Of a stretch of DNA of 43,783 nucleotides, positions 16,837 to 26,282 are shown in pieces. This DNA comes from Streptomyces hainanensis (GTDB lineage Bacteria > Actinomycetota > Actinomycetes > Streptomycetales > Streptomycetaceae), in NCBI RefSeq assembly GCF_004348415.1, contig NZ_SMKI01000003.1, positions 1 through 43,783 on the forward strand. Reading direction: 5' to 3'. The notes below the pieces were generated by a model, which had not been told where the DNA came from, did no database searches, and saw only the letters and a program-made list of their open reading frames with translations. Numbering within the stretch: position 1 is the stretch's first letter; every line of letters begins with the position of its first letter. The position numbers and the translations under genes are program-made.

Positions 16837-18377
16837 GCCACCTCCCCCGGGACCCGGCCCTGCGCGGCGTCGGCGTTCTCGGCGTTCTCGGCGTTCAGGG
16901 CGGCGGCCAGGGCGCGCTCGAAGGAGCCGGCGCTGCTGGCGTCGGCGGTGGGGTCCTGCTGGCGGACGTCGATGACGTGCCCGGTCATGGTGGAGAGCAG
17001 GACGTCGAGCGAGGTGGTGGCGACGGCCTCCGAGGAGAGCAGGCTGCCGGCGGGCTCCTGGCCGAACGCCTTGGTGCGCATCGGGGTCGCGGTCCGCTCG
17101 GGGTTGACGCAGTTGACGCGGATACCGTCGCCCGCCCACTCGTCGGCCAGCGCCTGGGTGAGGTTCACCATGGCGGCCTTGGTGGACGAGTACAGGCTGT
17201 ACTCGGCGCGGCCGCGGGTGTAGCTGCTGGACGTGTAGAGCAGCAGCTGGCCACGGGTCTCGGCGAGGTACTTGTGGGCGGCGCGGGCGATGCGGACCGG
17301 GGCGAGGTAGTTGACGGTCAGCGCCTCCTCGATGGCGGCGTCGTCCGTCTCGGCGAGCTTGCCGATGCGCAGCACCCCGGCGGTGTTCACCACGTAGTCG
17401 ATGCGCCCGGTCTCGGCGTACGCCTTCTCCAGCGCCTCGGCGACGTCGCTCTGCTTCTCCACGTGGGTGCCGGTGGTGGAGCGGCCCAGCGGGTAGACGG
17501 TGGCGCCGTGGCGGGCGGCGAGGTCGGCGATGTCCCTGCCGATGCCGTAGGAGCCGCCGAAGACCACCACGGTCTTCCCGGAAAGACGCTCGCGGTAGGC
17601 GGCCTCGTCGGACTGCTGGGGGGCCGCGGTGGAGGCGAGCTGGAACATCTTGTCGGCGATGAAGACGTCGACGGGCTGGGTGACCTTCATGTTGAACTCG
17701 TCACCCGGGACGACGTGGATCGGCACGTCGGGCAGGTAGCGCAGGACCACGGAGCAGTCGTCGGTGGCCTGGAAGTTCGGGTCGCCGGCGGCTATCTCGT
17801 AGGCGCGGCGGATGGTGGAGAGCCGGAACGCCTGCGGGGTCTGGCCGCGCCGGAGCCGGGAGCGGTCGGGGACGTCGGTGATGAACTCGCCGTCCTCGCC
17901 GTGGGTGCGGGTCACGATGATGGTGTCGGCCGAGGGTATGGCCACGTCGACGGCCTGGTAGCGGTCGAGGGAGGCCACGCAGTCGGATATCACACGTTGC
18001 GAGAGCAGCGGCCGCACGGCGTCGTGGAAGAGGACGTTGCGGTCCTCGCCCTCGGCGAGCCCCTCGCCGACCACGGCGATGGCCCGCCGGGTGGTCTCGT
18101 TGCGCGTGCTGCCGCCCTCGACGACCCGGCTGACCTTCGTCAGGCCGCTCCTGGCGATGATCCGCTCCACGTCCGCCGCGTAGCCGGGGGCCATCATCAC
18201 GATGACGTCATCGATGTCCGGGGACTCCTCGAAGACCGCCAGCGTGTGCTCGATGACGGCCTTCCCCGCGATCTTGATCAGCTGCTTCGGTATGGAGAGA
18301 CCCACCCGCTGGCCGGTGCCGCCAGCGAGAACGACCGCTGTGGTGTGGGGGGACGGTCCATTGGGATGGATGGACAA
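16833..18377 (-). CDS. Bifunctional IspD/TarI-type cytidylyltransferase and SDR oxidoreductase
   Basis: A 514-residue fusion. Residues 10-245 are a nucleotidyltransferase with VVLAGGTGQRVGLSIPKQL, the CTP-binding loop, and HDAVRPLL. Residues 265-490 are a short-chain dehydrogenase with the nucleotide loop GGSYGIGRDIA and the catalytic pair YxxxK in EYSLYSSTKAA. This plan matches fused enzymes that reduce ribulose-5-phosphate to ribitol-5-phosphate and convert it to CDP-ribitol (TarI plus a TarJ analogue; Bcs1-like). S. coelicolor SCO2592 is the positional equivalent. I chose the TTG at 18377 because AGGAG lies five bases upstream; another TTG at 18398 would add seven residues. The last 25 residues repeat NAENAENAD. 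It is coupled to the next gene by an ATGA overlap. Confidence 0.88.
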   Translation of the reverse strand: MSIHPNGPSPHTTAVVLAGGTGQRVGLSIPKQLIKIAGKAVIEHTLAVFEESPDIDDVIVMMAPGYAADVERIIARSGLTKVSRVVEGGSTRNETTRRAIAVVGEGLAEGEDRNVLFHDAVRPLLSQRVISDCVASLDRYQAVDVAIPSADTIIVTRTHGEDGEFITDVPDRSRLRRGQTPQAFRLSTIRRAYEIAAGDPNFQATDDCSVVLRYLPDVPIHVVPGDEFNMKVTQPVDVFIADKMFQLASTAAPQQSDEAAYRERLSGKTVVVFGGSYGIGRDIADLAARHGATVYPLGRSTTGTHVEKQSDVAEALEKAYAETGRIDYVVNTAGVLRIGKLAETDDAAIEEALTVNYLAPVRIARAAHKYLAETRGQLLLYTSSSYTRGRAEYSLYSSTKAAMVNLTQALADEWAGDGIRVNCVNPERTATPMRTKAFGQEPAGSLLSSEAVATTSLDVLLSTMTGHVIDVRQQDPTADASSAGSFERALAAALNAENAENADAAQGRVPGEVA

Positions 18378-18535
18378 GGCAGCTCCTGCCGGTATCAAAA
18401 GGTGTCGGCTACGCGAGGAGAAGGTTAACCCCCGCCGAAGCTTGACCCATAAACCGGATGAACCGTTGTCGACTGTTATTCATTTGTGACCGTGGCGCGT
18501 TACCCTACGTCGCCATCGGGGAAGGCGCGACAAGC
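18378..18535 (-). promoter_or_regulatory. AT-richer upstream region of the wall-polymer operon
   Basis: This 158-bp gap between the obgE stop and the IspD-SDR start is clearly richer in A and T than its surroundings and holds GGTTAACC, GTCGAC and two GGTT...GGTT direct repeats. A promoter is likely, but no convincing -35/-10 pair could be fixed. Confidence 0.4.
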
Positions 18536-19990
18536 TCACTCAAAGGGGTCGAACTTCTCGAACTCCTGCTGGGCCGAGTCCTGTCCGCCGTCCCGCCGGC
18601 GCGCGTCGCGCTCCCTGCGCCGCTGCACCGCGGGGCGTGGTTCCTCCATCCGGTGATCCTCGCCACGTCGGCCCAGCATCTCGGCGCCGCCCACCATCGC
18701 GGGCTCGAAGTCGAAGACGACGGCGTCGTCGTCGCCGCCGATCGCCACCCCGTCGCCCTCCCTGGCGCCCTGCTTGATCAGCTCGTTCTCGACGCCGAGC
18801 CGGTTGAGCCGGTCGGCGAGGTAGCCCACGGCCTCGGCGTTCGCGAAGTCGGTCTGCCGCACCCAGCGCTCCGGCTTCTCGCCCCGAACCCTGAAGAAAC
18901 CCTCACCTTCGGCGGTTACCGTGAAGCCCGCGTCGTTCACGGCCTTCGGGCGGATCACGATGCGGGTCGACTCCTCCTTGGGCCGCGCCTCCCTGGCCTC
19001 GGTGACCAGCCCGCCGAGCGCGAAGGACAGCTCCCGCAGCCCCTGGCGGGAGACGGCGGACACCTCGAACACCCGCAGGCCGCGGGCCTCCAGATCCGGC
19101 CGGACGATCTCGGCCAGGTCCTGTCCCTCCGGGATGTCGGTCTTGTTGAGCACCACGAGCCGCGGCCGGTCGCCGAGGCCGCCGTACATCGCCAGCTCCT
19201 CCTCGATCACGTCGAGGTCGGTGAGCGGGTCCCGGCCCGGCTCCAGGGTGGCGCAGTCCAGCACGTGCACCAGCACCGAGCAGCGCTCCACGTGCCGCAG
19301 GAACTCCAGGCCGAGGCCCTTGCCCTCGCTGGCGCCCGGGATCAGCCCCGGCACGTCGGCGACGGTGTAGACGGTGGACCCGGCGGTGACCACGCCCAGG
19401 TTGGGCACCAGGGTGGTGAACGGGTAGTCGGCGATCTTGGGCTTGGCGGCCGAGAGCACGGAGATCAGCGAGGACTTGCCGGCGCTCGGGAAGCCGACCA
19501 GCGCGACGTCCGCGACCGTCTTCAGCTCCAGGACGATGTTCCGCTCCTCGCCCGGCTCGCCGAGCAGCGCGAACCCCGGCGCCTTCCGGCGCGGCGAGGC
19601 GAGCGCCTCGTTGCCGAGGCCGCCGCGGCCGCCCTGCCCGGCGACGTACCGGGTGCCCACGCCCACCAGGTCGGCCAGCGGCTGCCCGTCCGCGTCGAGC
19701 ACCACCGTGCCGTCCGGCACCGGCAGCACCAGGTCCTCGCCGGTCGCGCCGGTGCGGTGGCTGCCACCGCCCGGCTTGCCGTTGGTCGCCTTCCGGTGCG
19801 GCCGGTGGTGGTACTCGAGCAGCGTTGTCACGTCCTGGTCGACCACCAGCACGACGTCGCCGCCGCGCCCGCCGTCGCCGCCGTCGGGGCCGCCGAGCGG
19901 CTTGTACTTCTCCCGGTGCACGGAGGCGCAGCCGTGGCCCCCGTTACCCGCGACGACATGGATCTCGACGCGGTCCACGAAGGTGGTCAT
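18536..19990 (-). CDS. obgE: GTPase ObgE/CgtA
   Basis: An essential ribosome-associated GTPase linked to 50S maturation, stringent signalling and, in streptomycetes, the onset of differentiation. The 484-residue protein has the glycine-rich Obg fold (residues 1-158; [21 protein letters not shown]), a G domain with GFPSAGKSS (G1), DVPGLIPG (G3) and NKTD (G4), an OCT domain at about 345-425 and a charged C-terminal tail of about 55 residues rich in Arg, Glu and Asp. The ATG has GGGAGG eight bases upstream. A long hairpin separates it from rpmA, and a 16-bp tandem repeat lies upstream, so it may be expressed partly on its own. Confidence 0.97.
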   Translation of the reverse strand: MTTFVDRVEIHVVAGNGGHGCASVHREKYKPLGGPDGGDGGRGGDVVLVVDQDVTTLLEYHHRPHRKATNGKPGGGSHRTGATGEDLVLPVPDGTVVLDADGQPLADLVGVGTRYVAGQGGRGGLGNEALASPRRKAPGFALLGEPGEERNIVLELKTVADVALVGFPSAGKSSLISVLSAAKPKIADYPFTTLVPNLGVVTAGSTVYTVADVPGLIPGASEGKGLGLEFLRHVERCSVLVHVLDCATLEPGRDPLTDLDVIEEELAMYGGLGDRPRLVVLNKTDIPEGQDLAEIVRPDLEARGLRVFEVSAVSRQGLRELSFALGGLVTEAREARPKEESTRIVIRPKAVNDAGFTVTAEGEGFFRVRGEKPERWVRQTDFANAEAVGYLADRLNRLGVENELIKQGAREGDGVAIGGDDDAVVFDFEPAMVGGAEMLGRRGEDHRMEEPRPAVQRRRERDARRRDGGQDSAQQEFEKFDPFE

Positions 19991-20063
19991 GACGTGTGCC
20001 TCCCGGCGGGTTCTGTGCTGCGTGTGAGGTGCGGGCCGTGTTCGACGGCCGCGCTGTCGGACA

Positions 20064-20093
20064 GCCTCGGTATCGGACCGCCTCGGTATCGGA
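20064..20093. repeat. Tandem 16-bp repeat upstream of obgE
   Basis: GCCTCGGTATCGGA occurs at 20064-20077 and again at 20080-20093, with a degenerate third unit (CTGTCGGACA) on the left. It lies between the rpmA terminator and obgE, about 75-105 bp before the obgE ATG. Confidence 0.6.
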
Positions 20094-20099
20094 TAAACG

Positions 20100-20153
20100 C
20101 CGAGGGCGGACCCGTGCTTCCCGGCATCTGCCGGGAAGTCGGTCCGCCCTCGG
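20100..20153 (-). terminator. Long two-part hairpin between rpmA and obgE
   Basis: Outer arms CCGAGGGCGGACC (20100-20112) and GGTCCGCCCTCGG (20141-20153) are perfect 13-bp complements. Inside is a second stem CTTCCCGGC/GCCGGGAAG with the loop ATCT. It starts 15 bp after the rpmA stop. Terminator or partial attenuator ahead of obgE. Confidence 0.8.
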
Positions 20154-20167
20154 GTGAAAGCCGTTGG

Positions 20168-20428
20168 TTACTCGGCCGCGGCCGCGACCACGTTGATGAC
20201 GCGGCGGTCGCGGTGGGTGCCGAACTCGACGGTGCCGGGCCGGAGCGCGAACAGCGTGTCGTCCTTGCCGCGGCCCACGCCCGCACCGGGGTGGAAGTGG
20301 GTGCCGCGCTGGCGGAGCAGGATCTCGCCGGCCTTCACGGTCTGACCGCCGAAGCGCTTCACACCGAGGTACTGGGCGTTCGAGTCGCGGCCGTTCCGGG
20401 TGGACGACGCGCCCTTCTTGTGTGCCAT
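20168..20428 (-). CDS. rpmA: 50S ribosomal protein L27
   Basis: An 86-residue ribosomal protein whose N-terminal tail reaches the peptidyl-transferase centre. It begins [19 protein letters not shown], without the cleavable N-terminal extension of Firmicutes L27, and contains the family signature [22 protein letters not shown] and FHPG. It starts 12 bp after rplU and shares its promoter. A strong hairpin follows the stop. Confidence 0.98.
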   Translation of the reverse strand: MAHKKGASSTRNGRDSNAQYLGVKRFGGQTVKAGEILLRQRGTHFHPGAGVGRGKDDTLFALRPGTVEFGTHRDRRVINVVAAAAE

Positions 20429-20440
20429 CTGCCTGGTCCC

Positions 20441-20770
20441 TTACTTCGCGTTCGCGGCCGGAGCGGGGATCTCGGTGACCTTCAGCTGGGTGAGCAGCTG
20501 ACGGTGACCCATCCGCCGGCGGTAACCGGTCTTGTTCTTGAACTTCTGGATCCGGATCTTGTCGCCCTTGTGGTGGTCGATGACCTCCGCCTGGACCTTG
20601 ACGCCGGCCAGCACCCACGGGTCGCTGGTGACGGTCTCGCCGTCGACCACGAGCAGCGCGGAGAGCTCGACGGTGTCGCCGCTGCTCTTGTCGGCCAGTC
20701 GGTCGACCTCGATGACATCGCCGACAGCGACCTTCTGCTGACGGCCGCCGGTGCGCACGATCGCGTACAC
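20441..20770 (-). CDS. rplU: 50S ribosomal protein L21
   Basis: A 109-residue 23S rRNA-binding protein. It shows the usual beginning [13 protein letters not shown], the GD(K/R)I-type core [23 protein letters not shown] and the C-terminal LTQLKVTEI. The start is a GTG at 20770 with GAGGGAG six bases upstream; longer readings run into leader RNA. It is the first gene of the rplU-rpmA unit, which may continue into obgE past a hairpin. Confidence 0.97.
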   Translation of the reverse strand: MYAIVRTGGRQQKVAVGDVIEVDRLADKSSGDTVELSALLVVDGETVTSDPWVLAGVKVQAEVIDHHKGDKIRIQKFKNKTGYRRRMGHRQLLTQLKVTEIPAPAANAK

Positions 20771-20914
20771 GCGGAACTCCCTCTTTCGATCCGGAACCCC
20801 TGACGCCAGCAGCGGGCGAACCCGGCCTCTCCCCCGGCGCGTGCGGTGAACACCGCGCGCCTCGTGAGGAGGTAGTTGCTCAGGAGCAGTCGGCGTGCCT
20901 GGTGACACGCCGAC
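20771..20914 (-). ncRNA. Structured 5' leader of rplU-rpmA
   Basis: About 143 nt between the predicted transcription start and the rplU GTG. A perfect 9-bp stem (20906-20914 with 20889-20897, 8-base loop) sits at the very 5' end. A second hairpin, GCGGTG-AA-CACCGC with GC extension, lies at 20838-20860. This could be an L21-type autoregulatory leader or a stabilising 5' hairpin; I do not see a known riboswitch. Confidence 0.5.
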
Positions 20915-20919
20915 GACCA

Positions 20920-20949
20920 ACAATACGGAGGCGCAGACAAGGGGGTCAA
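20920..20949 (-). promoter_or_regulatory. HrdB-type promoter of rplU-rpmA
   Basis: On the minus strand TTGACC (20949-20944), an 18-bp spacer and TATTGT (20925-20920). Both boxes fit the main vegetative sigma consensus. Transcription would start near 20913. Confidence 0.75.
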
Positions 20950-20988
20950 ATTCGCCCCCCTCCCTCGCGCCCGGCCGGGCCGTGACAC

Positions 20989-21039
20989 GGGTCCGCCCGG
21001 TCCCTCCGCCAGCGGTGGGCGGAGGGACCGGGCGGACCC
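20989..21039 (-). terminator. Perfect 22-bp hairpin after the RNase E gene
   Basis: Arms 20989-21010 and 21018-21039 are fully complementary with a 7-base loop, starting 5 bp after the stop codon at 21045. It has no T-tract. It insulates the rplU promoter from read-through. Confidence 0.85.
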
Positions 21040-21044
21040 CGTCG

Positions 21045-24000
21045 TCACTCCCCGGTCTGGGCGGAGACCGACGGCGGCTGCGACTGCTCGGCGGCCGAGG
21101 CGCTCTTGGACGCCTTCTTGGCCGTCGTCTTCTTGGCCGCCGCCTTCTTCGTCGTGGTCTTCTTGGCCGCGGTCTTCTTGGTCGTGGCCTTCTTGGCGGC
21201 CTTCTTCGCCGTCTTGGCCGGCGCCTTCTTGGCCGCCGCCTTCTTGCCGGCGCCCGGGGCGACCACGGTCACCACGGCCTCCGTCGCGCCCTCGGGCGAG
21301 CCGGCGGGCGCCGACACCCGCCGCCGCGCCGGCGGCGCCACCGCGGCCAGCTGCGGCTCGGGAGCCGCCTCGGGCTCGGCCGGCCGCTCGACGGCCGGGA
21401 CGACGACCTCGGCGGCCTCCGCCGCCTCGACCGCCTTCGGCGGACCGGCCGGCGCGCCGACCCTGCGGGTCGCCCTGCGCCGCGCACGCGGCGCCGCCTC
21501 GGCCTCCGGCTCGGGCGCCGTGACCGGCTCGGGAGCCAGCTCGGGCTCGGCCGCCTCGGCGGCCTCAACGGCCTTCGGCGACCCCGCCGGCGCGCCGACC
21601 CTGCGGGTCGCCCTGCGCCGCGCACGCGGCGCCGCCTCCGGCTCGGCGGCCGGCTCGGGCACGGCCTCCGGCTTGGCCGCTTCGGTCTCCGCGACCTCGA
21701 CCGGCTCCGGGACCTCGACCGCCTTCGGCGGCCCGGCCGGCGCGCCGGCCCTGCGGGCCACCCGCCGCCGCCCGCGCGGCGCCGCCTCCGGCTCGGCAAC
21801 GGCCTGGGGCTCGCGCTCGGCCTCCTCCGGGACAACGGCCCCGGCGGGGGCCGCCGGCTCCGCGACGGCCTCCGTCGCGCCCTCGGCGGCCGGGACGACC
21901 ACCTCGGCCGCCTCCGCCGCCTTCGGCGGACCGGCCGGGGCACCGACCCTGCGGGTCGCCCGACGGCGCCCGCGCGGCTCGGCCGGCTCGGCCGCCTCCG
22001 GCTCAGGCGCCGTGACCGGCTCCGCGACCCGCTCCTCTTCCGAGCCGACGGCCCCGGCAGGGGCCACCGGCGCGCCGACCTGGCGCGTCACCCGACGCCG
22101 CCGGCGCGGCGCGGGCGCGGCCTCCTCGGCCTCGGCGACCCGCTCCACGGGGGCCACCGGCTCGACGGGCTCGGACTCGACCGACTCCGGCGGCACGACC
22201 GGCTCGACGGGCCGCTCGTCCATCGGCTCGGTCGGCTCGACCGGGCCCACCGGCTCCGGCCGCTCGGCGGGGACGGCGGCCTCGGCGCCACGGCCGCGCT
22301 TGCGGCCCTTCTTGCCACCGCCACCACCGCCACCACCGGCCGCCGGCGCGTGCTCGACGTGCACGATCACGCCACGGCCGTTGCAGTGCGCGCAGGGCTC
22401 GGAGAACGACTCCAGCAGCCCCTGGCCGACCCGCTTGCGGGTCATCTGCACCAGGCCGAGCGAGGTGACCTCCGCCACCTGGTGCTTGGTCCGGTCCCGG
22501 CCCAGGCACTCGAGCAGCCTGCGCAGCACCAGCTCGCGGTTGGACTCCAGCACCATGTCGATGAAGTCGATGACGATGATGCCGCCCAGGTCGCGCAGCC
22601 GCAGCTGGCGCACGATCTCCTCGGCCGCCTCCAGGTTGTTCCTGGTGACGGTCTCCTCGAGGTTGCCGCCCTGCCCGGTGAACCGGCCGGTGTTGACGTC
22701 GACGACCACCATGGCCTCGGTCCTGTCGATCACCAGCGAACCGCCGCTGGGCAGCCACACCTTGCGGTCCAGCGCCTTCATCAGCTGCTCGTCGACCCGG
22801 TAGGTGGCGAACACGTCCACCTCGGACGTCCACCGCTGCAACCGGTCCGCGAGGTCGGGCGCGACGTGCGAGACATAGCCGTGGATCGTCTCCCAGGCCT
22901 CGTCACCGCTGACGATGACCTTCGAGAAGTCCTCATTGAAGATGTCCCTGACGACCCGGACGGTCATGTCGGGCTCGCCGTAGAGCAGCGTCGGCGCGGT
23001 GCCCTTCCTGGCCTTCTTCTGGATCTCGGACCACTGCGCCTGGAGCCGCTCGACGTCCCTGGTCAGCTCCTCCTCGCTGGCGCCCTCGGCGGCCGTGCGC
23101 ACGATCACGCCGGCGTCGTCGGGGACGATCTTCTTGAGGATCTGCTTCAGCCTGGTGCGCTCGGTGTCGGGCAGCTTGCGGCTGATGCCGGTCATCGACC
23201 CCTCGGGGACGTAGACCAGGTAGCGGCCGGGCAGCGAGATCTGGCTGGTGAGGCGGGCTCCCTTGTGCCCGATCGGGTCCTTGGTGACCTGCACCAGGAC
23301 CGGCTGCCCCGACTTCAGCGCGGACTCGATTCGACGCGGGCCGCTGCCCAGGCCGAGCGCCTCGAAGTTGACCTCACCGGCGTAGAGCACGGCGTTACGG
23401 CCCTTGCCGATGTCGACGAACGCCGCCTCCATCGAGGGCAGCACGTTCTGCACCTTGCCGAGGTAGACGTTGCCGACGTAGCTGGACGACTGCTCCTTGT
23501 TGACGAAGTGCTCGACCAGCACGTTGTCCTCGAGGACGCCGATCTGGGTGCGCTCGCCCTGCTGCCGCACGACCATCACCCGCTCGACGGCCTCCCGGCG
23601 CGCCAGGAACTCGGCCTCGGTGATGATGGGCGCCCGCCGCCGGCCCTGCTCGCGGCCCTCGCGCCGGCGCTGCTTCTTGGCCTCCAGGCGCGTCGAGCCC
23701 TTGATGGACTGCACGCCGTCGGACGCCTCGTGCTCGTCCCGCTTGCGCCGCGGCTCGCGGACCTTGACGACGGTGCGCTCCGGGTCGTCGCCGCCGTTCG
23801 ACTCGTCCCCGCCGTCGCCGCTGCGCCGGCGGCGCCTGCGGCGCCGGCGCGAACCGCCACCGCCCTGCTCGTCGGCCTCGCCGTCCTGGTCGGTGTCGGC
23901 CTCGGCGGCCTCGTCCTCGTCCTCCGGCTCCGCCTCGGCGCGCTCGGGCGCGGCGGTGGCCGCCGCCGGCTCCTCGGGCTCGGGCTCGGCCTCGGCGGCC

Positions 24001-25106
24001 TGCTCGGCGGCGCGCTCCGCGGTCTCGCCACGGCGCCTGCGCCGCCCGCCACGGCGACGACGGCGCGCCGGGCGGTCGCTGTGCGCCTCGTCCTCGTCCT
24101 CGTCCTCCTCGACGTCGTCCTGCACCTCGTCGAGGGTCGGCTCCTCCTCCTCGTCCTCCGCCAGCAGCTCGGCCTCGGCCTCGGCGGCCTCCTCGGCGGC
24201 CCGCTGCGGGGTCTGGAACATGGGCGCCTGGAAGACCGGGGCCTGGAACACCGGCCGCGCGGGCCGGGACGTCGAGGCGGCGGGCGGCTCCTCGACGCGC
24301 GTCACATCCGATGTCTCGGACCCGCGCGCCGTGCGCGACGGGGCCGGCTCCGGCGCGGCGGCCTCCGCACGCGCCGCCCGGCGCCGGGTGCGCGGCGCGG
24401 GCTCCTCGGCGACCTCCGCCACCGGCTCGGCCGCGGCCGCGGCACGCGTGGCACGCCGCCGCTTACGCGGCTCCTCCGGGGCCTCGGCGACCTCGGCCGC
24501 CGGCTGCTCCTGCCGCGCGACGGCCTCCGGGGCCGCCGCGTCGTGCGCCGCCCGGCGCCGGGTGCGCGGCGCGGGCTCCTCGGCGACCTCCGCCACCGGC
24601 TCGGCCGCCGCCGCGGCACGCGTGGCACGCCGCCGCTTACGCGGCTCCTCCGCGACCTCGGTCGCGGCCGCCTGCTCGGTGGTCTCCGGCGTCGTGTCCG
24701 GGGCGGACGCCTCACGCGTCGCCCGCCGGCGCTTGCGCGGCGCGGCCTCCTCGGCCGCCGGCTCGGGCTGCTCGGCCGCCACCGGCTCGGCCGCGGCCGC
24801 GGCACGCGTGGCGCGCCGCCGCTTGCGCGGCTCCTCCGGGGCCTCGGCGACCTCGGCCGCCGGCTGCTCCTGCCGCGCGACGGGCTCGGGGGCCGCCGCG
24901 GCGCGGGTCACGCGGCGCCGCTTGCGCGGCTGCTCGGCCGCCTCGGACACCTGCTGGTCCGTGTCGGCCTCGGCCTCCGCGGATCCGCTGGCCTTCGAGC
25001 CGTTCGCTCCGGCAGGTGCGGAAGCGCGACGGCGACGCGTGGGAAGGACGTCACTGGGTGTAGTGGAATTCTGGCCCGCCTCGGCGGGCTCGCTGGACTC
25101 GTGCAT
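21045..25106 (-). CDS. rne: RNase E/G family endoribonuclease with long repeat tails
   Basis: The 1353-residue protein has three parts. Residues 1 to ~490 are disordered and hold seven copies of an Arg-rich box (P-R-K/T-R-R-R-x-T/A-R) in Ala/Glu/Pro linkers, followed by acidic clusters. Residues ~490-915 are the catalytic core, with an S1 domain ([24 protein letters not shown]), the metal-binding [11 protein letters not shown] (about 800) and IIVIDFIDM, and the zinc-link CAHCNGRG. The C-terminal part has about six Arg boxes ([13 protein letters not shown]) and a histone-H1-like Lys/Ala tail. It cuts single-stranded RNA in mRNA decay and rRNA processing; the tails probably bind RNA or degradosome partners. 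I chose the ATG at 25106 with GGGAG upstream; a GTG at 25127 is possible. Confidence 0.95.
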   Translation of the reverse strand: MHESSEPAEAGQNSTTPSDVLPTRRRRASAPAGANGSKASGSAEAEADTDQQVSEAAEQPRKRRRVTRAAAAPEPVARQEQPAAEVAEAPEEPRKRRRATRAAAAAEPVAAEQPEPAAEEAAPRKRRRATREASAPDTTPETTEQAAATEVAEEPRKRRRATRAAAAAEPVAEVAEEPAPRTRRRAAHDAAAPEAVARQEQPAAEVAEAPEEPRKRRRATRAAAAAEPVAEVAEEPAPRTRRRAARAEAAAPEPAPSRTARGSETSDVTRVEEPPAASTSRPARPVFQAPVFQAPMFQTPQRAAEEAAEAEAELLAEDEEEEPTLDEVQDDVEEDEDEDEAHSDRPARRRRRGGRRRRRGETAERAAEQAAEAEPEPEEPAAATAAPERAEAEPEDEDEAAEADTDQDGEADEQGGGGSRRRRRRRRRSGDGGDESNGGDDPERTVVKVREPRRKRDEHEASDGVQSIKGSTRLEAKKQRRREGREQGRRRAPIITEAEFLARREAVERVMVVRQQGERTQIGVLEDNVLVEHFVNKEQSSSYVGNVYLGKVQNVLPSMEAAFVDIGKGRNAVLYAGEVNFEALGLGSGPRRIESALKSGQPVLVQVTKDPIGHKGARLTSQISLPGRYLVYVPEGSMTGISRKLPDTERTRLKQILKKIVPDDAGVIVRTAAEGASEEELTRDVERLQAQWSEIQKKARKGTAPTLLYGEPDMTVRVVRDIFNEDFSKVIVSGDEAWETIHGYVSHVAPDLADRLQRWTSEVDVFATYRVDEQLMKALDRKVWLPSGGSLVIDRTEAMVVVDVNTGRFTGQGGNLEETVTRNNLEAAEEIVRQLRLRDLGGIIVIDFIDMVLESNRELVLRRLLECLGRDRTKHQVAEVTSLGLVQMTRKRVGQGLLESFSEPCAHCNGRGVIVHVEHAPAAGGGGGGGGKKGRKRGRGAEAAVPAERPEPVGPVEPTEPMDERPVEPVVPPESVESEPVEPVAPVERVAEAEEAAPAPRRRRRVTRQVGAPVAPAGAVGSEEERVAEPVTAPEPEAAEPAEPRGRRRATRRVGAPAGPPKAAEAAEVVVPAAEGATEAVAEPAAPAGAVVPEEAEREPQAVAEPEAAPRGRRRVARRAGAPAGPPKAVEVPEPVEVAETEAAKPEAVPEPAAEPEAAPRARRRATRRVGAPAGSPKAVEAAEAAEPELAPEPVTAPEPEAEAAPRARRRATRRVGAPAGPPKAVEAAEAAEVVVPAVERPAEPEAAPEPQLAAVAPPARRRVSAPAGSPEGATEAVVTVVAPGAGKKAAAKKAPAKTAKKAAKKATTKKTAAKKTTTKKAAAKKTTAKKASKSASAAEQSQPPSVSAQTGE
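21080..21250 (-). repeat. Lys/Ala-rich (AAKK-type) tail repeats of the RNase E gene
   Basis: Codes for repeated KKAAAKK, KKAPAK, KKTTTKK and KKATTKK units near the C-terminus, resembling the basic tails of histone-like proteins. The codons alternate AAG with GCC/ACG, giving a visible TTCTTGG pattern on the plus strand. Confidence 0.85.
21300..22110 (-). repeat. C-terminal Arg-box repeats of the RNase E gene
   Basis: About six units of R-x-R-R-R-(A/V)-(T/A)-R-R-x-GAPAG(P/S)PKA, spaced by 25-60 residues of Ala/Glu/Pro linker. Several units are almost identical at the DNA level, which suggests recent recombination. Confidence 0.85.
24360..24935 (-). repeat. N-terminal Arg-box repeats of the RNase E gene
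   Basis: Seven units of P-R-(K/T)-R-R-R-(A/V)-(T/A)-(R/H) with [13 protein letters not shown] linkers. Long stretches (for example around 24420-24480, 24600-24650 and 24785-24840) are nearly the same in DNA sequence, not only in protein sequence. Confidence 0.85.
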
Positions 25107-25204
25107 GCGGGCTTTTCTCCCGTCCACGCTCCCGGGCGCGCCTCACCGGTGACAGCGGGCAGCGCCGCTCGGGAGCTGTCGTGTAGCTCGCCGGTTCCGG
25201 ACTT

Positions 25205-25219
25205 CGTAGCCCGGCTACG
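25205..25219 (-). terminator. Small dyad between the DUF2344 gene and rne
   Basis: CGTAGCC-C-GGCTACG, flanked by CTT and AAAG that could lengthen the stem past a bulge. It lies 93 bp after the DUF2344 gene stop and about 100 bp before the rne ATG. Terminator or operator; not decidable by eye. Confidence 0.35.
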
Positions 25220-25311
25220 GCGAAAGTCTTCTGGTCGGTGCGTCGCCCGGAACTACCGGACCCGAGTGGCTCCCTGGCACCTGGTGGTTAGGCGGCGCGG
25301 CAACGGCATCG

Positions 25312-26115
25312 CTATCCGGTGATCCCCGGCGCCGCCGCGGCCTGCTGTCCGGCGGCCGTGGGTGAGGCGGCCAAGACAGCGTCGCGGTCAGGCGCGAACG
25401 GGTCGTTCACCGTGCCGGTCTCCTCATCGAGCGGCCCCTGCGCCAGCCTGGTCACCGCTACGGGGACCGGCGGCGCCAGGTCGGCCGTAGCGCGGAGACC
25501 GGACAGGACGTCGTCGGGTCGCACGGCAGGTGTGTAATGCCGTACTACCAGGCGCAGTATCGCACAAAGGCTGGGGCCAGGCCTATCGGACCCACGAATT
25601 GGGCACTCGCGGGCTTCCTGGGCCTCCAGTGTCCTCAGGGACACCACGGCGGCACGCGCGTCGAAGGCGCGCAGGCCCTTCTTGGTCTGCCGGCTGACCT
25701 CGACGTGTTCCCGGGCGAGGAACGCCGCGACGGCCCTCGCCGCGTCGGCCGGGTCGACGCCGTCCAGCCGCAGCTCCCAGTGGGAGGCGTGCAGCAGCTC
25801 GGCGAAGTCGGGGGTGCGGGCCTCGACGGCGTCGACGATGTCGAGGCCGGGGGGCAGCGAGGCGTCGAGGTCGGCTCTGAGCTCCTCGGGGTCGCGTCGC
25901 TCGGCGAGCGCGATCTCCAGGTACTCCGCCTCGCTGGCGGTGCCGGTCGGCGCGGCGTTGGCGTACGAGACCTTGGGGTGCGGGGTGAAGCCCGCGGAGT
26001 AGGCCATGGGGACCTCGGACCTGCGCAGTGCGCGCTCGAAGGCCCGCTGGAAGTCGCGGTGGCTGGTGAAACGCAGCCGGCCCCGCTTGGTGTACCGCAG
26101 TCGTACGCGCTGCAC
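25312..26115 (-). CDS. TIGR03936/DUF2344 radical-SAM-associated protein
   Basis: A 267-residue protein beginning [39 protein letters not shown], followed by [27 protein letters not shown]: the signature of DUF2344. The family usually sits beside, or is fused to, a B12-binding radical SAM protein (TIGR03960) and upstream of rne; its molecular role is not settled. The last 45 residues are Pro/Ala-rich. The GTG at 26115 is the first standard start. However, in-frame codons for GKRQPVGPAPAPA precede it, beginning at a CTG (26157-26155) right after GAGGACAA and a stop codon, so translation may start there. The expected radical SAM neighbour is absent. Confidence 0.88.
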   Translation of the reverse strand: MQRVRLRYTKRGRLRFTSHRDFQRAFERALRRSEVPMAYSAGFTPHPKVSYANAAPTGTASEAEYLEIALAERRDPEELRADLDASLPPGLDIVDAVEARTPDFAELLHASHWELRLDGVDPADAARAVAAFLAREHVEVSRQTKKGLRAFDARAAVVSLRTLEAQEARECPIRGSDRPGPSLCAILRLVVRHYTPAVRPDDVLSGLRATADLAPPVPVAVTRLAQGPLDEETGTVNDPFAPDRDAVLAASPTAAGQQAAAAPGITG

Positions 26116-26282
26116 CGCGGGTGCGGGCGCCGGGCCTACGGGCTGTCGCTTGCCCAGTTGTCCTCAGTCCTTCGGTCTCGCCGGACGGTCCCGCCCGGGG
26201 CGGCGACCCGGACCACCCTGTCCGGGTCGCGGTCGTTGCCTGCCTCCAGGTTACGACGGACGGACGGGGCGCGGCGCAGGAC

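Noticed and set aside
13000..17223. Very long plus-strand open frame (1407 codons) opposite the transferase genes
   Set aside because: It runs antisense to three clear genes, has the Arg/Gly/Val/Leu-rich composition of a shadow frame, and shows no motif.
16833..18377. Reading the fusion gene as the isoprenoid enzyme IspD
   Set aside because: The fused SDR domain and the coupled transferase genes fit a polyol-CDP enzyme for wall polymer better than the MEP pathway.
20771..20914. Known riboswitch in the rplU leader
   Set aside because: Only simple hairpins are visible; no conserved core of a metabolite riboswitch was found.
20895..25322. Plus-strand open frame of 1475 codons opposite rne
   Set aside because: It mirrors the repeats of the RNase E gene as Leu/Arg/Gly runs and covers the rplU leader; no independent coding evidence.
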